DNA of 64,000 bases from Fulverythrobacter ferritrahens (GTDB lineage: Bacteria; Pseudomonadota; Alphaproteobacteria; Sphingomonadales; Sphingomonadaceae), in contig NZ_JACDXU010000001.1 in NCBI RefSeq assembly GCF_020539485.1, positions 1,302,001-1,366,000 of the forward strand, written 5' to 3'. Shown piece after piece: positions 52,840-62,159 of this stretch. Below the pieces are notes generated by a model. It did not search any database and was not told the origin of the DNA. It was given only the letters and a program-made list of their open reading frames with translations. The stretch's first letter is position 1. Every line of letters begins with the position of its first letter. Position numbers and translations under genes: made by a program.

Positions 52840-53214
52840 TAACGCCGAAGTGAGACAACCGAGGACGGACGGGGCCGGGCCGGTACTGTCAGGCGCCCGC
52901 TCTGGCGAGCGGTGCGATTGCGCGTTGTTTGATATGCGAATGGCAGGCGAAGTATCGCGGCAAACTTGTCTGCTCGGCCCTGAGTTGCATGGCGGGGAAG
53001 GCATAGGGCTCGCAAGTGAGCCTTCCCTTGAGCGGAGATGTTCCTCTGGGGCGAAACATCATCCGGCCACGCATCTGTTGCGGGCGCTGGTCCAGCGGGC
53101 CGGACAGGGCGTTGACATCCACCCTGTCCATGAGGCCCGGCTCTGCAGACAGCGCCGACCCGGCGCGGGAGAGGAGCGAAGCGCTACCGCCCCCGCAACC
53201 CGTCACTGCTGGGC
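52840..53214 (-). ncRNA. Structured transcript candidate, locus B
   Basis: Transcribed leftward from the promoter at 53215-53243 into a region with no convincing gene. Stems visible (minus strand): GGACAGGG...CCCTGTCC (53128-53101), GATGTT/AACATC (around 53064-53041), GGAAGG...CCTTCC (around 53031-53001) with inner GCTC/GAGC, and GCTC...GAGC in the 52910-52880 area. Not RNase P, SRP or tmRNA by their conserved strings. A 105-codon frame (52889-53206, GTG start) overlaps but has no clear RBS. Confidence 0.4.
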
Positions 53215-53243
53215 CATATAACCCAAATGGTTCTCAATGTCAA
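53215..53243 (-). promoter_or_regulatory. Sigma-70 promoter with palindromic spacer (locus B)
   Basis: Minus strand -35 TTGACA (53243-53238), 17-bp spacer, -10 TATATG (53220-53215). The spacer contains AACC-ATTTG-GGTT; compared with locus A (12952-12980) the whole TTGACATTnnGAACCnTTTnGGTTATATG frame is identical. Confidence 0.75.
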
Positions 53244-53268
53244 GATGGTGTGCCAATATCACGCTACT

Positions 53269-53344
53269 CGTCACCCCGGACTTGTTCCGGGGTCCCGCTT
53301 CCTGCACGGAAAACAGCTGGATCCCGGAACAAGTCCGGGATGAC
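53269..53344. repeat. Dispersed palindromic repeat, CCCCGGACTTGTTCCGG family
   Basis: Arms CGTCACCCCGGACTTGTTCC and GGAACAAGTCCGGGATGAC; a further repeat type between the ncRNA promoter and the nuclease gene. The stretch 52689-53406 otherwise has no gene. Confidence 0.8.
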
Positions 53345-53406
53345 AATATATCGAGCACTGTACCCAAGGTCAGAGAGAATTGGGTTCACGCGGAGACATA
53401 AAACCC

Positions 53407-54240
53407 TCACTCCCAGCCCAGCACCTTGTCCAGATAGGCCGCCAGACGCACGCCGGACTGTTCCAGCCGCTGCTCCATCGCGGGGGTCCATTGCCAGGCA
53501 TATTGCCAGGAAAGGCTGACGGGGGATTCCCGCGTCCCCACCCCCAACTCGCCACCCGTGGCGGGATAGATCCGGTCCCGCAGGGCAGTGCTTTCGTCGA
53601 TCCAGACCGCCGGGTCGCTGTTCCACCAGCCGGTCACCTGCTCAGGCGTCATCTGCCGTTCCAGCCTTTCGGCATATTCGCTGTAGCTGAGCTGGCGCTT
53701 CAGGATCAGGCCCTCGTCCCAGACCCAGTGCAGGTTCTGCGGTTCGTCAAACCACAGCACGTTGAACCAGTTGCCCCCGCGATCCCTGTCGTTTCCGGCA
53801 TGGAGCGGCTGATGCAGGTCCGCCACTATGTGGACGATGAACCGCAGGGCCCGCTGCCTATCTTCACGGCTGGCCTTGCGATCGCGCAGCACGGCCGCGA
53901 AACGATCCAGCGCAGTGGCAGCGTCGCCTTCCGGCGGATGGGCCAGTTCGGCGGCATGTTTGCCTTCGGGCAGGGTCACATAATGCCAGGGCGATGCCTC
54001 CGTCTGCCAGAAGGGATCGGGATTGGAGCGTTCGTCATCCGGCCAGGTGGAGGCATCGGCCAGCGTTTCCGCCCCCAGAATTCCCGCGATTTCCGCCCGG
54101 ACCTTTCCGCTGATGTTGCGCTCTGCAATCTGGGCGCTTACCCGATGCCCTATCGGGCCCCAGGCGGCGGCGGGCGACGAGAGCGCCATCGCGGCAACCG
54201 GCACGGCGATGGACAGGATGGATTTGGCGATAGGCATCAT
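53407..54240 (-). CDS. S1/P1 nuclease (secreted)
   Basis: 277 residues from ATG 54240. Signal peptide ILSIAVPVAAMALSSPAAA is followed at once by WGPIGHRVSAQIAE, giving a mature N-terminal Trp, the first zinc ligand of P1-type nucleases. Further ligands: DASTWPDDER, PWHYVTLPEG, RFIVHIVADLHQPLHAG (HxxxD), GNWFNVLW. A zinc phosphodiesterase degrading single-stranded nucleic acid outside the cytoplasm. Divergent from thiL. Confidence 0.92.
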   Translation of the reverse strand: MMPIAKSILSIAVPVAAMALSSPAAAWGPIGHRVSAQIAERNISGKVRAEIAGILGAETLADASTWPDDERSNPDPFWQTEASPWHYVTLPEGKHAAELAHPPEGDAATALDRFAAVLRDRKASREDRQRALRFIVHIVADLHQPLHAGNDRDRGGNWFNVLWFDEPQNLHWVWDEGLILKRQLSYSEYAERLERQMTPEQVTGWWNSDPAVWIDESTALRDRIYPATGGELGVGTRESPVSLSWQYAWQWTPAMEQRLEQSGVRLAAYLDKVLGWE

Positions 54241-54309
54241 GAGCTGGGCATTTCCTCGATTGCGGCCTGATAATCCGGCTAGCCGCTCCGCCATGCCGCT
54301 GGCAACCGC

Positions 54310-55185
54310 ATGACGCGCGAACTGGCCTTTATCGAGCGGCTGCGCGCCCTTGCCACGCATCCCGCCGCGCGCGACCTGAAGGATGATTGCGCGGTGCTGG
54401 AAGTAGGCGCGGAAACGCTGATCCTCACCCATGACATGCTGGTGGAAGGGATTCACTATCTGCCCGGCGCCGACAGGGCCGATGTGGCGTGGAAACTGGT
54501 CGCCACCAATCTGTCAGACCTTGCCGCGAAGGGCGCAGAGCCGCTGGGCGTCCTGCTGGGCCATATGCTGGGGCCGGCCGATGCAGACTTCCTGCGCGGG
54601 TTGGAAGAGGTGCTGGGCCATTACGGCGTGCCGCTGCTGGGCGGAGATACGACATCGGGCGGCCCGCCCCGCGCGGATGGACTGACCGCAATCGGCCGGG
54701 CGACTTTCAGCCCCGTCCCCTCCCGCTCGGGAGCGAGGCCCGGCGATGCGCTTTATCTCACCGGCCCTGTCGGCGCGGCCATGGCGGGTTTCGAAGCCCT
54801 GCGCGATGGCACGGGGGAAGACAGCACAGCCTATCGCCGCCCCATGGCGCGGCTGACCGAAGGACGGGCGCTCGCCCCGCATGTGACGGCCATGATGGAC
54901 GTTTCCGACGGTTTGCTGCTGGATACCGCGCGGATGGCCCGGGCCAGCGGCGTGACGATGTCGCTCGACACCGCCTCTGTTCCCCTGGCCTGCCCCTCCG
55001 CCCATTTGAGCGCAGCCTTGCGCTGGGGCGACGATTACGAATTGCTGTTCACCGCTCCGGCAGTGACAGTGCTGCCCTTGGCGGTTTTCCGCGTGGGAAC
55101 GGTGCTGGAACAGGCGGGCGCCCCGCTCCTGCTGGACGGTGTTCCGCTCAGCGAAGAGGACGGTCTGGGTTACGAACACGGCTGA
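54310..55185 (+). CDS. thiL: Thiamine-monophosphate kinase
   Basis: 291 residues. ELAFIERLRAL, LKDDCAVLEVG, THDMLVEGIHYLPG, DVAWKLVATNLSDLAAKGAEPLG, LLGGDTTSGGP and MMDVSDGLLLDTARMA are the ThiL signatures. Last step of thiamine diphosphate synthesis. Often follows nusB; here the nuclease and locus B lie in between. Confidence 0.95.
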   Translation: MTRELAFIERLRALATHPAARDLKDDCAVLEVGAETLILTHDMLVEGIHYLPGADRADVAWKLVATNLSDLAAKGAEPLGVLLGHMLGPADADFLRGLEEVLGHYGVPLLGGDTTSGGPPRADGLTAIGRATFSPVPSRSGARPGDALYLTGPVGAAMAGFEALRDGTGEDSTAYRRPMARLTEGRALAPHVTAMMDVSDGLLLDTARMARASGVTMSLDTASVPLACPSAHLSAALRWGDDYELLFTAPAVTVLPLAVFRVGTVLEQAGAPLLLDGVPLSEEDGLGYEHG

Positions 55186-55229
55186 TTTTCCAGCCGCATC
55201 CAATCCTCAAAATGACGGAAAACCGCGCC

Positions 55230-56249
55230 TTAATGCGCTGAAACGTCCACCCCTTGCCGGCGCAGCACATCCTTCAGCGCATGATAGGCTTCCTTCTGGC
55301 GATGGTTCGGAATGCCGGGATAGAGGTGATGGATCAGGTGATATTCCATCGCCATCGAAGCCCAATAACCAAGCCGCGCCCGGAAGATCCTGGTGTTCTT
55401 GTAGCGCCCACGCTCCTGCGGATGATGCGGCGCCCAGCTGAGCCAGTAACGGATCCACGAAAGGCCTACCTGACGCGGCAGCCACCACAGCACCGCCACT
55501 TCGATCGCATAGCCGCTCCATGCCATGCCGAAGAAAGTACCGAGCATAACCAGCTGAAGAATCGTGGTTTGCATGGCCGCCTTGCGCGAGGCAGGCGTGT
55601 CCATGTCGATCATCATCTTCTTGTAGCGATGAACCGATCCTTCCACGCCGGGCTGACGATTCCACCACGTTTTCAGGATCGCCTGCCACCAATTGGGCGC
55701 GCCGTCCGTATAATCCGGATCGAGCTGCGGATCGTTGGTATATTTGTGGTGTTCCATATGGGTCAGCCGCGCAACACCGAAGCCCAGCGCGATGGGGATC
55801 GTGGAGAGATGCCCGGTCAGTTCGTTGACCCAATAGAGCTTGTGGCCGCGCGGATAGATGTTGGAATGCATCGCCTCATGGCTGGGGATGAAGCCATAGG
55901 CCGCGCAGAAGGTCGAAAAGAGGAAGCCCAGCGTCAGGCCGACCGGGCCGAGGTAACCCAGAATGGCCAGCGGGAAGAGGCTGACCCAGATCGCGAAGCA
56001 GGTGACGGTCAGCGCGGCATAGACCCATGTGGCACCGCCGTGGAATTGCATGGCGATCGCCCGCTCTTCCTTCATCATTTCGCGGCGCAGATGCTTGTCG
56101 AGCGTATCGTCGCCCGCAAGGCCGATTACCGGGCCATCCTCTGCCGGAATAATGCCGGGAACCTCGATCGAGTTACGCTCGATCACTTCCGCCTCGACGA
56201 GCAATTCCGCCTCGACGAGGCTGTCTTCCTTCACCGGTCCGTCAGTCAC
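55230..56249 (-). CDS. Membrane fatty acid desaturase / hydroxylase
   Basis: 339 residues from GTG 56249. Three His boxes HEAMHS, HMEHHKY and HLIHHLYPG with four hydrophobic stretches between them mark the membrane di-iron desaturase superfamily; likely acts on acyl lipids (carotenoid-type enzymes share the motif). The cytoplasmic N-terminus is acidic. No ATG is in frame. The GTG lies in the last unit of an 18-bp tandem repeat, an odd start context. Confidence 0.88.
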   Translation of the reverse strand: MTDGPVKEDSLVEAELLVEAEVIERNSIEVPGIIPAEDGPVIGLAGDDTLDKHLRREMMKEERAIAMQFHGGATWVYAALTVTCFAIWVSLFPLAILGYLGPVGLTLGFLFSTFCAAYGFIPSHEAMHSNIYPRGHKLYWVNELTGHLSTIPIALGFGVARLTHMEHHKYTNDPQLDPDYTDGAPNWWQAILKTWWNRQPGVEGSVHRYKKMMIDMDTPASRKAAMQTTILQLVMLGTFFGMAWSGYAIEVAVLWWLPRQVGLSWIRYWLSWAPHHPQERGRYKNTRIFRARLGYWASMAMEYHLIHHLYPGIPNHRQKEAYHALKDVLRRQGVDVSAH

Positions 56250-56318
56250 AGCCCCAGCCCCTTCACAGCCCCAAGCGCCCTCACAGCCCCAAGCCCTTTC
56301 ACAGCCCCAAGCGCTCTC
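56245..56318. repeat. 18-bp tandem repeat before the desaturase
   Basis: About four units of TCACAGCCCCAAGCGCCC (17-19 bp each) on the plus strand. On the minus strand the unit reads GTG...GGGGCT and covers the start codon and the upstream ribosome site of the desaturase, and the 3' end of the preceding small gene. Confidence 0.8.
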
Positions 56319-56511
56319 ACAACCAACGCCCCTTGATATTGGCGTAGAGCCCCCATGCCCCGCCGAAGATCAGTCCGAAGGTGATCCGGCTCAGGCCCAG
56401 GGGCGCATCGACGCCCCAATAGGCCATGAGCTGCGCGGTAAGCGGCGCGATGAAACCGATGCCGAACAGGAACGGCATCACGGCGAACAGCTTGCGAATG
56501 GCTTCGGTCAT
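56317..56511 (-). CDS. Small membrane protein upstream of the desaturase
   Basis: 64 residues (MTEAIRKLFAVMPFLFGIGFIAPLTAQLMAYWG...). Two hydrophobic stretches (AVMPFLFGIGFIAPLTAQLMAYWGV and GLSRITFGLIFGGAWGLYA). Likely co-transcribed with the desaturase; the tandem repeat lies between. No family recognised. Confidence 0.65.
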   Translation of the reverse strand: MTEAIRKLFAVMPFLFGIGFIAPLTAQLMAYWGVDAPLGLSRITFGLIFGGAWGLYANIKGRWL

Positions 56512-56766
56512 GACATTAACCTCGCATAAACCATTAGAAGGCGCAAGTTTTCTTGGGTTCTACGTAATATTCATGAGGTATTCGCGGCCCCACCCCCGGC
56601 AGCACCCGCAGAGCGGCGATCGGGGCCTAACCCAAGGGGAAATGCGGGTTTTAGGGCTTGCGCACCCCATGATGCAGCTATAGCCATCGTAATTGGCGCG
56701 AGCCCCTCAAAATAAAAAGAAGGTGCCGCGCGTTCCGCAATTCTTTGCAGAGGGGGAGAGGGTCTC

Positions 56767-58860
56767 GTGAACCTCATTACTATTTCAATCATATTGGGGC
56801 TGTTGGCGATCGTTTACGGTTTCGTCACCAGCCGCCAGGTGCTCGGTGCGAGCGCCGGTAATGAAAAAATGCAGCAAATTTCTGCAGCTATTCAAGAAGG
56901 TGCCCAGGCCTACTTGAAGCGGCAATATACCACGATCGCCATCGTCGGTGTGGTTGTGGCCGTGATCATCGCCGCCACGCTGGGTGCGATTTCCGCCAGT
57001 GGTTTCGTGATCGGAGCCATTCTGTCGGGCGTTGCCGGCTTCATCGGAATGAACATTTCGGTGCGCGCCAATGTCCGCACCGCCGCCGCGGCCCAGCAGA
57101 GCCTGCAAAGCGGGCTGACGCTGGCCTTCCGCGCGGGCGCGATCACCGGCCTGCTGGTAGCGGGCCTTGCCCTCCTCGCCATCGCGGTGTTCTATTGGTA
57201 TCTCACCGACATCGCAGGCTTCACCGTTGGCGGTGAAGACCGCACCGTGGTGGACGGCCTTGTCGCCCTTGCCTTCGGCGCCTCGCTGATTTCCATCTTC
57301 GCACGGCTTGGCGGCGGCATCTTCACCAAGGCTGCCGATGTCGGCGCCGATCTGGTGGGCAAGGTGGAGGCGGGCATTCCCGAGGACGACCCCCGCAACC
57401 CTGCCGTAATCGCGGATAATGTGGGCGACAATGTGGGTGACTGTGCCGGCATGGCCGCCGACCTGTTCGAAACCTATGTCGTCACCGTCGGCGCAACCAT
57501 GGTACTGACCGCGCTTCTGCTGAAGGGCGTGGGCACCATGTTGCCCAACCTGATGGCCCTGCCCCTGCTGATCGGCGGGGTATGCATCGTGACCTCGATC
57601 ATCGGCACCTATTTCGTGCGCCTCGGCGGTTCGAACAATGTGATGGGCGCCATGTACAAGGGCTTCCTCGTCTCGGCAGTGCTGGCCATTCCCGCCATCT
57701 GGTGGGCGACTTCAACGGCGCTGGGCGGCATGGAGGCGACGCTTCCGGGAACGGACTTCAACGGCCGCGCGCTGTTCTATTGTTCGCTGCTCGGCCTCGT
57801 CATCACGGGCCTGATCATCTGGATCACCGAATATTACACCGGCACGAATTTCCGCCCCGTCCGCTCCATCGCCAAGGCTTCGGAAACCGGGCACGGGACC
57901 AACGTGATCCAGGGCCTTGCGGTGAGTCTGGAAGCGACCGCCCTGCCCACCATCGTCATCGTGGCGGGCATCATCATCGCCTATCAGCTCGCCGGGCTGA
58001 TAGGCATCGCCTATGGCGCCACGGCCATGCTGGCGCTGGCGGGAATGGTCGTCGCTCTCGACGCCTATGGCCCGGTTACCGACAATGCCGGCGGCATTGC
58101 CGAAATGGCCGGTCTGGATGACAGCGTGCGCGAGAAGACCGACCTGCTCGATGCCGTGGGCAACACCACCAAGGCCGTGACCAAGGGCTATGCCATCGGT
58201 TCGGCAGGCCTAGCCGCGCTGGTGCTGTTCGCCGCCTACACCACCGATCTGAAAGAGTTCTTCCCCGAACTGACTGTCAATTTCAGTCTGGAGAACCCCT
58301 ATGTCATCGTCGGCCTCCTGCTTGGTGCGCTGCTGCCCTATCTGTTCGGGGCAATGGGCATGACTGCGGTGGGCCGCGCGGCAGGCGATGTGGTGAAGGA
58401 TGTGCGCAATCAGTTCGCCGCCGATCCGGGCATCATGGCCGGCACATCCAAGCCCGATTACGCACGGACGGTGGATCTCGTCACCAAGGCGGCGATCAAG
58501 GAAATGATCATCCCCTCGCTGCTGCCGGTGCTGGCGCCCATCGCCGTCTATTTCGTCATCACTCTGGTGGCGGGCCAGCAGAACGGCTTTGCCGCTCTGG
58601 GTGCCCTGCTGCTGGGCGTGATCGTGGGCGGGCTGTTCGTGGCCCTTTCCATGACCTCGGGCGGCGGTGCCTGGGACAATGCCAAGAAATATATCGAGGA
58701 TGGCCATCACGGCGGCAAGGGCAGCGAAGCCCACAAGGCCGCGGTGACGGGCGACACGGTGGGCGATCCCTACAAGGACACGGCCGGTCCGGCAGTGAAC
58801 CCCATGATCAAGATCACCAATATCGTGGCGCTGCTGCTTCTGGCCGCTCTGGCAGCCTGA
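56767..58860 (+). CDS. hppA: Membrane proton-pumping pyrophosphatase (K+-independent)
   Basis: 697 residues from GTG 56767 (GAGGGGGAGAGGG upstream). 16-helix type with [39 protein letters not shown] and the second acidic motif near the C-terminus ([17 protein letters not shown]). The key position [10 protein letters not shown] has Lys469 rather than Ala, which is the K+-independent H+-pump signature (known from work on this family). It uses PPi to energise the membrane. Confidence 0.95.
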   Translation: MNLITISIILGLLAIVYGFVTSRQVLGASAGNEKMQQISAAIQEGAQAYLKRQYTTIAIVGVVVAVIIAATLGAISASGFVIGAILSGVAGFIGMNISVRANVRTAAAAQQSLQSGLTLAFRAGAITGLLVAGLALLAIAVFYWYLTDIAGFTVGGEDRTVVDGLVALAFGASLISIFARLGGGIFTKAADVGADLVGKVEAGIPEDDPRNPAVIADNVGDNVGDCAGMAADLFETYVVTVGATMVLTALLLKGVGTMLPNLMALPLLIGGVCIVTSIIGTYFVRLGGSNNVMGAMYKGFLVSAVLAIPAIWWATSTALGGMEATLPGTDFNGRALFYCSLLGLVITGLIIWITEYYTGTNFRPVRSIAKASETGHGTNVIQGLAVSLEATALPTIVIVAGIIIAYQLAGLIGIAYGATAMLALAGMVVALDAYGPVTDNAGGIAEMAGLDDSVREKTDLLDAVGNTTKAVTKGYAIGSAGLAALVLFAAYTTDLKEFFPELTVNFSLENPYVIVGLLLGALLPYLFGAMGMTAVGRAAGDVVKDVRNQFAADPGIMAGTSKPDYARTVDLVTKAAIKEMIIPSLLPVLAPIAVYFVITLVAGQQNGFAALGALLLGVIVGGLFVALSMTSGGGAWDNAKKYIEDGHHGGKGSEAHKAAVTGDTVGDPYKDTAGPAVNPMIKITNIVALLLLAALAA

Positions 58861-58886
58861 CCCTGACCGGCCTTTCCGGCCAATGC

Positions 58887-58923
58887 AGGCCCCGCCCGGC
58901 GCAATCCGGGCGGGGCCTTTGCT
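58887..58923 (+). terminator. Intrinsic terminator of hppA
   Basis: Perfect 13-bp stem AGGCCCCGCCCGG / CCGGGCGGGGCCT with a CGCAAT loop, followed by TTGCTTTG. 26 bp after the stop. Confidence 0.85.
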
Positions 58924-58962
58924 TTGTGAGTGCCCCATTATGGCAGGCCCAATATTCGCTTA

Positions 58963-60207
58963 ATGCTTCCTTTGCCTTCAGGCGCTAGGCGCGGCACTCG
59001 GCCCATCATTGGAGAGCCCACAAAGGTTAACGGCTTGGAAGGCAGTTCATTCCAGAAATCGGATTTGCAATCCCTGCAAGACAGCGGGCCTGTCCGCGCG
59101 CCCACCGTCCATGCGCAGGCGGTGGACTGGCATGCGATGGCGAGCGTGGAGGCTGTGCTGCGCTGGGATGCTCTGGCGCAATGGGCATCCAGCCCCAATC
59201 CCTTCTTTGAAAGCTGGTATCTTCTTCCCGCGCTGGAAACGCTGGACCCCGATGGTCGCGTGAAACTGCTCTGCGTGGAAGTGGAAGGCACTCTTGCCGG
59301 GCTGTTCCCCATCCTGCGCGAGAGCCGCTATTACCGGCATTACCTGCCGCAATGGGGCACCTGGATTCACGGCAACTGCTTCCTGGGCTTGCCTCTGGTC
59401 GCCAAGGGCATGGAGCGTGCCTTCTGGCGCGCCGTGCTGGAATGGGCGGACCGCAATGCCGGAGGCACCTTGTTCCTCCACATGCCGCAGATACCGCTCG
59501 AAAGCCCGGTCCATCATGCTCTCAAGGCCGTTCTGGCAGAGCAGAAGCGGCCAGCCGCATTGGTTCATAGGGAAGAGCGCGCCCTGCTGTGTTCCGGCCT
59601 TTCGCCCGACAGCTATCTGGAAACGGCGCTCACCGGCAAGAAACGCAAGGAGCTGCGCCGCCAATACAGCCGCCTTGCCGAGCTGGGCGAACTGAAGTTC
59701 GAACGAAGCTGCGATGCCGTCGGCGTCGATCAATGGGTGGAAGATTTCCTGCGACTGGAAGCTTCCGGCTGGAAAGGCAGCACAGGCCATGCCCTCGCGC
59801 GGGCGGAAGCTACCGCGCACCTTTTCCGGGCGGCCCTACCGGGCGCGGCATGGCGCGGGCGGCTCGAACGCCTCTCCCTCAGCCTCGACGGGGCCCCGAT
59901 CGCCATGCTGGCCAATTTCCTCGCCCCGCCCGGCGCCTTCTCCTTCAAGACGGCTTTCGACGAGCGCTTTGCCCGATATTCTCCCGGAGTACTGCTCCAG
60001 CGGGAGAACCTCGCCTTGCTGGATCGCGATGACATTGCATGGTGCGATAGCTGCGCCAGTGCCGATCATCCGATGATCGATCATTTCTGGCGTGAACGCC
60101 GCGCAATCGGCCGGGTCAATATCGGCATTGGCGGCATCGCCCGGCGTATTCTTTTTCATGCAATCGCCCTGGCCGAAACGCGCAAACTTCCCGGAGAGCT
60201 TGAATGA
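58963..60207 (+). CDS. GNAT / FemAB-like acyltransferase (CelD-type)
   Basis: About 414 residues; start uncertain (GTG 58930, ATG 58963, TTG 59032 or ATG 59137 possible). WDALAQWASSPNPFFESWYLLPAL, YLPQWGTWIHGNCFLGLPLV, LTGKKRKELRRQYSRLAELGEL, LSLDGAPIAMLANFLAPPGAFSFKTAFDERFARYSPGVLLQREN match the CelD/FemAB GNAT fold (acetyltransferase acting on envelope or polysaccharide targets). Overlaps the next gene by ATGA. Confidence 0.8.
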   Translation: MLPLPSGARRGTRPIIGEPTKVNGLEGSSFQKSDLQSLQDSGPVRAPTVHAQAVDWHAMASVEAVLRWDALAQWASSPNPFFESWYLLPALETLDPDGRVKLLCVEVEGTLAGLFPILRESRYYRHYLPQWGTWIHGNCFLGLPLVAKGMERAFWRAVLEWADRNAGGTLFLHMPQIPLESPVHHALKAVLAEQKRPAALVHREERALLCSGLSPDSYLETALTGKKRKELRRQYSRLAELGELKFERSCDAVGVDQWVEDFLRLEASGWKGSTGHALARAEATAHLFRAALPGAAWRGRLERLSLSLDGAPIAMLANFLAPPGAFSFKTAFDERFARYSPGVLLQRENLALLDRDDIAWCDSCASADHPMIDHFWRERRAIGRVNIGIGGIARRILFHAIALAETRKLPGELE

Positions 60208-61070
60208 AGCCCGCCCTGCCAACGCACCCCGCCCCGGTCTTTGACGAAGAAGCGCGCTCGATTTTCGCAGGCGCCTATCCCGAACAGCCGCACAAGTTGC
60301 GCCACAATCTGCCAGCCAACCCCCTGCTGGCGCTGGACGCACTGGCTGCACTCGGCGAGAGCCTGCCGGCAAGTTCAGTGGAATATAATCGCGGCGACCT
60401 GCCTATCGGGATCGACGGAAAACCCGATCCCACCGGCCTTTCCATCGGAGATACGATCCGCCGGATTGACGAGACCAATAGTTGGGCCGTCCTCAAGAAT
60501 ATCGAACAGAGCCCGGCCTATGCCGATCTGCTGGCCGCGCTGCTGGCCGAGCTGAAACCGGCCATCGAGGCCAAGACCGGCAAGATGATGAAGACGCAGG
60601 GCTTCATCTTCATCTCCTCGCCCAATGCGGTCACTCCCTATCATTTCGACCCCGAGCACAACATCCTGATGCAGCTCGTCGGGACGAAGGTGATGGTGCA
60701 ATTTCCTGCGGGCGATCCCGAATATGCTCCCGACCGGGTGCACGAAACCTATCACACCGGCGGCGCGCGGGAACTTGAATGGGCGGAACGCCTCGCTGCG
60801 GGCGGGATGGAATTCCAGCTCGCCCCCGGCGATGCGCTGTTCGTGCCGGTAATGGCCCCGCATTGGGTCAAGGTCGGCCCCGCGCCTGCCATTTCCCTGT
60901 CGATCACATGGCGTTCCGAATGGAGCTATGAGGAAGCCGACGCCCGCGCCTTCAACGCCCTGCTCCGCCGGATCGGCCTGAGGCCGAGAGCGCCGGGCCG
61001 GTGGCCGCAACGCAACACCGCAAAGGCAATCGGATGGCGCCTGTACCGCAAAGTGCTGAAGGCGCGTTGA
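60204..61070 (+). CDS. Cupin/JmjC-like oxygenase family protein
   Basis: 288 residues. The metal triad is suggested by PYHFDPEHNILMQLVG (HxD/E) and APHWVKVGPAP (distal His); LAPGDALFVPVM and TQGFIFISSPN complete the cupin barrel. An N-terminal helical region precedes it and the C-terminus is Arg-rich. Likely Fe(II)/2-oxoglutarate dependent. Translationally coupled to the FemAB-like gene, so both probably modify the same molecule (inference). Confidence 0.8.
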   Translation: MKPALPTHPAPVFDEEARSIFAGAYPEQPHKLRHNLPANPLLALDALAALGESLPASSVEYNRGDLPIGIDGKPDPTGLSIGDTIRRIDETNSWAVLKNIEQSPAYADLLAALLAELKPAIEAKTGKMMKTQGFIFISSPNAVTPYHFDPEHNILMQLVGTKVMVQFPAGDPEYAPDRVHETYHTGGARELEWAERLAAGGMEFQLAPGDALFVPVMAPHWVKVGPAPAISLSITWRSEWSYEEADARAFNALLRRIGLRPRAPGRWPQRNTAKAIGWRLYRKVLKAR

Positions 61071-61105
61071 CTGGCAGGGGGCACGCCGCCCATACAGGGT
61101 TGCAA

Positions 61106-62011
61106 ATGGCAACCAACGTAAATCCCACGCCCGAAGCCCTCGTTGCCGAACTGGTTCTGCTGCTGGACCTGGAGCCGCGCGGGGGCGATGACCGTTTTCT
61201 TGGCCGGAAAAAGAAGGGCGGCATCGGCCGTGTCTTCGGCGGCCAGGCGATTGCCCAGGCGCTCGGCGCGGCCGAACGCACGGTGGACGATAATCGCCAC
61301 TGCCATTCGCTCCACTGCTATTTTCTGCGGGGCGGCAGCGAGGATTATCCCATCGACTATCAGGTGATGCGGGATTTCGATGGCGGAAGCTTCTCGAACC
61401 GCAGAGTGGTGGCCAGCCAGCAAGGCCAGCCGATCCTCAACCTCACCGCGTCTTTCCAGGTCACTCAGCAGGGGCTGGAACATCAATATCAGCAGATGCC
61501 GGACGTTCCTGGCCCGGAAGAACTGAAGTCCGACGCGGAACTGCGCCGCGAGATCGCGGATCTGTTACCCAATTTCTATCGCGACCGCCTGTTGCAGCCC
61601 TGGCCGATCGACAGCCGTTCGGTGGAACCGCGCGACTGGATGTTCCCCCAGAAGTGCGAACCGCTCAGCCATATCTGGTTCCGCACCGTGGCTGAACTTC
61701 CCGACGATCCGCGCGTCCATCGCGCCGTGCTGGCCTATGCCAGCGACATGCACCTGCTGGCCACCAGCACTCGCCCGCACGGCGTCAACTGGTATCGCGG
61801 GGAGATAAAGGCAGCCAGCCTCGATCATGCGATCTGGTTCCATGAACCCTTCCGCGCGGATGAATGGCTGCTCTATGTCACGGACAGCCCGTGGGCCGGC
61901 GGATCGCGCGGCTTTACGCGCGGCCAGATCTTCAGCCGGGACGGCCGTCTGGTGGCCTCCACCGCGCAAGAAGGCATGATCCGGCCCATCGAACGCGCGC
62001 CGAAGCCTTAG
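61106..62011 (+). CDS. tesB: Acyl-CoA thioesterase II
   Basis: 301 residues from ATG 61106; the longer frame overlaps the cupin gene. Double hotdog fold: N-half GRVFGGQAIAQALGAAERTV, HSLHCYFLRGG, SFSNRRVVASQQ; C-half VLAYASDMHLLATSTRPHG, ASLDHAIWFHEPFRADEWLLYVTDSPWAGGSRGFTRGQIFSRDGRLVASTAQEGMIR. The Asp in YASDM and the Gln/Thr pair form the active site. Frees fatty acids from CoA. Confidence 0.93.
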   Translation: MATNVNPTPEALVAELVLLLDLEPRGGDDRFLGRKKKGGIGRVFGGQAIAQALGAAERTVDDNRHCHSLHCYFLRGGSEDYPIDYQVMRDFDGGSFSNRRVVASQQGQPILNLTASFQVTQQGLEHQYQQMPDVPGPEELKSDAELRREIADLLPNFYRDRLLQPWPIDSRSVEPRDWMFPQKCEPLSHIWFRTVAELPDDPRVHRAVLAYASDMHLLATSTRPHGVNWYRGEIKAASLDHAIWFHEPFRADEWLLYVTDSPWAGGSRGFTRGQIFSRDGRLVASTAQEGMIRPIERAPKP

Positions 62012-62108
62012 GCTCCACTCGCTTCTACAACGCAAATGGCACGAAAGCACTCCGCGCGCCCCTTGCTATATTCCTTGAAACATAGCATACGATATTCCGT
62101 CATATACA

Positions 62109-62138
62109 GCCCTTCGCCATGGAGCGGAGGGCGTTTTT
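62109..62138 (+). terminator. Hairpin with T-run between tesB and the receptor gene
   Basis: GCCCTTCGCC...GGAGCGGAGGGC followed by GTTTTT. It lies 98 bp past tesB and 22 bp before the receptor start codon, so it either ends tesB transcription or acts as an attenuator in the receptor leader. Confidence 0.6.
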
Positions 62139-62159
62139 GCAATGAGGGAATAGCGGAAA

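Noticed and set aside
52840-53214. RNase P RNA, SRP RNA or tmRNA at locus B
   Set aside because: None of the universal strings (GAGGAAAGTCC, the SRP GGAAGGCAGCAG loop, tag codons with TTCAAAT/TTCGAAT arm) was found.
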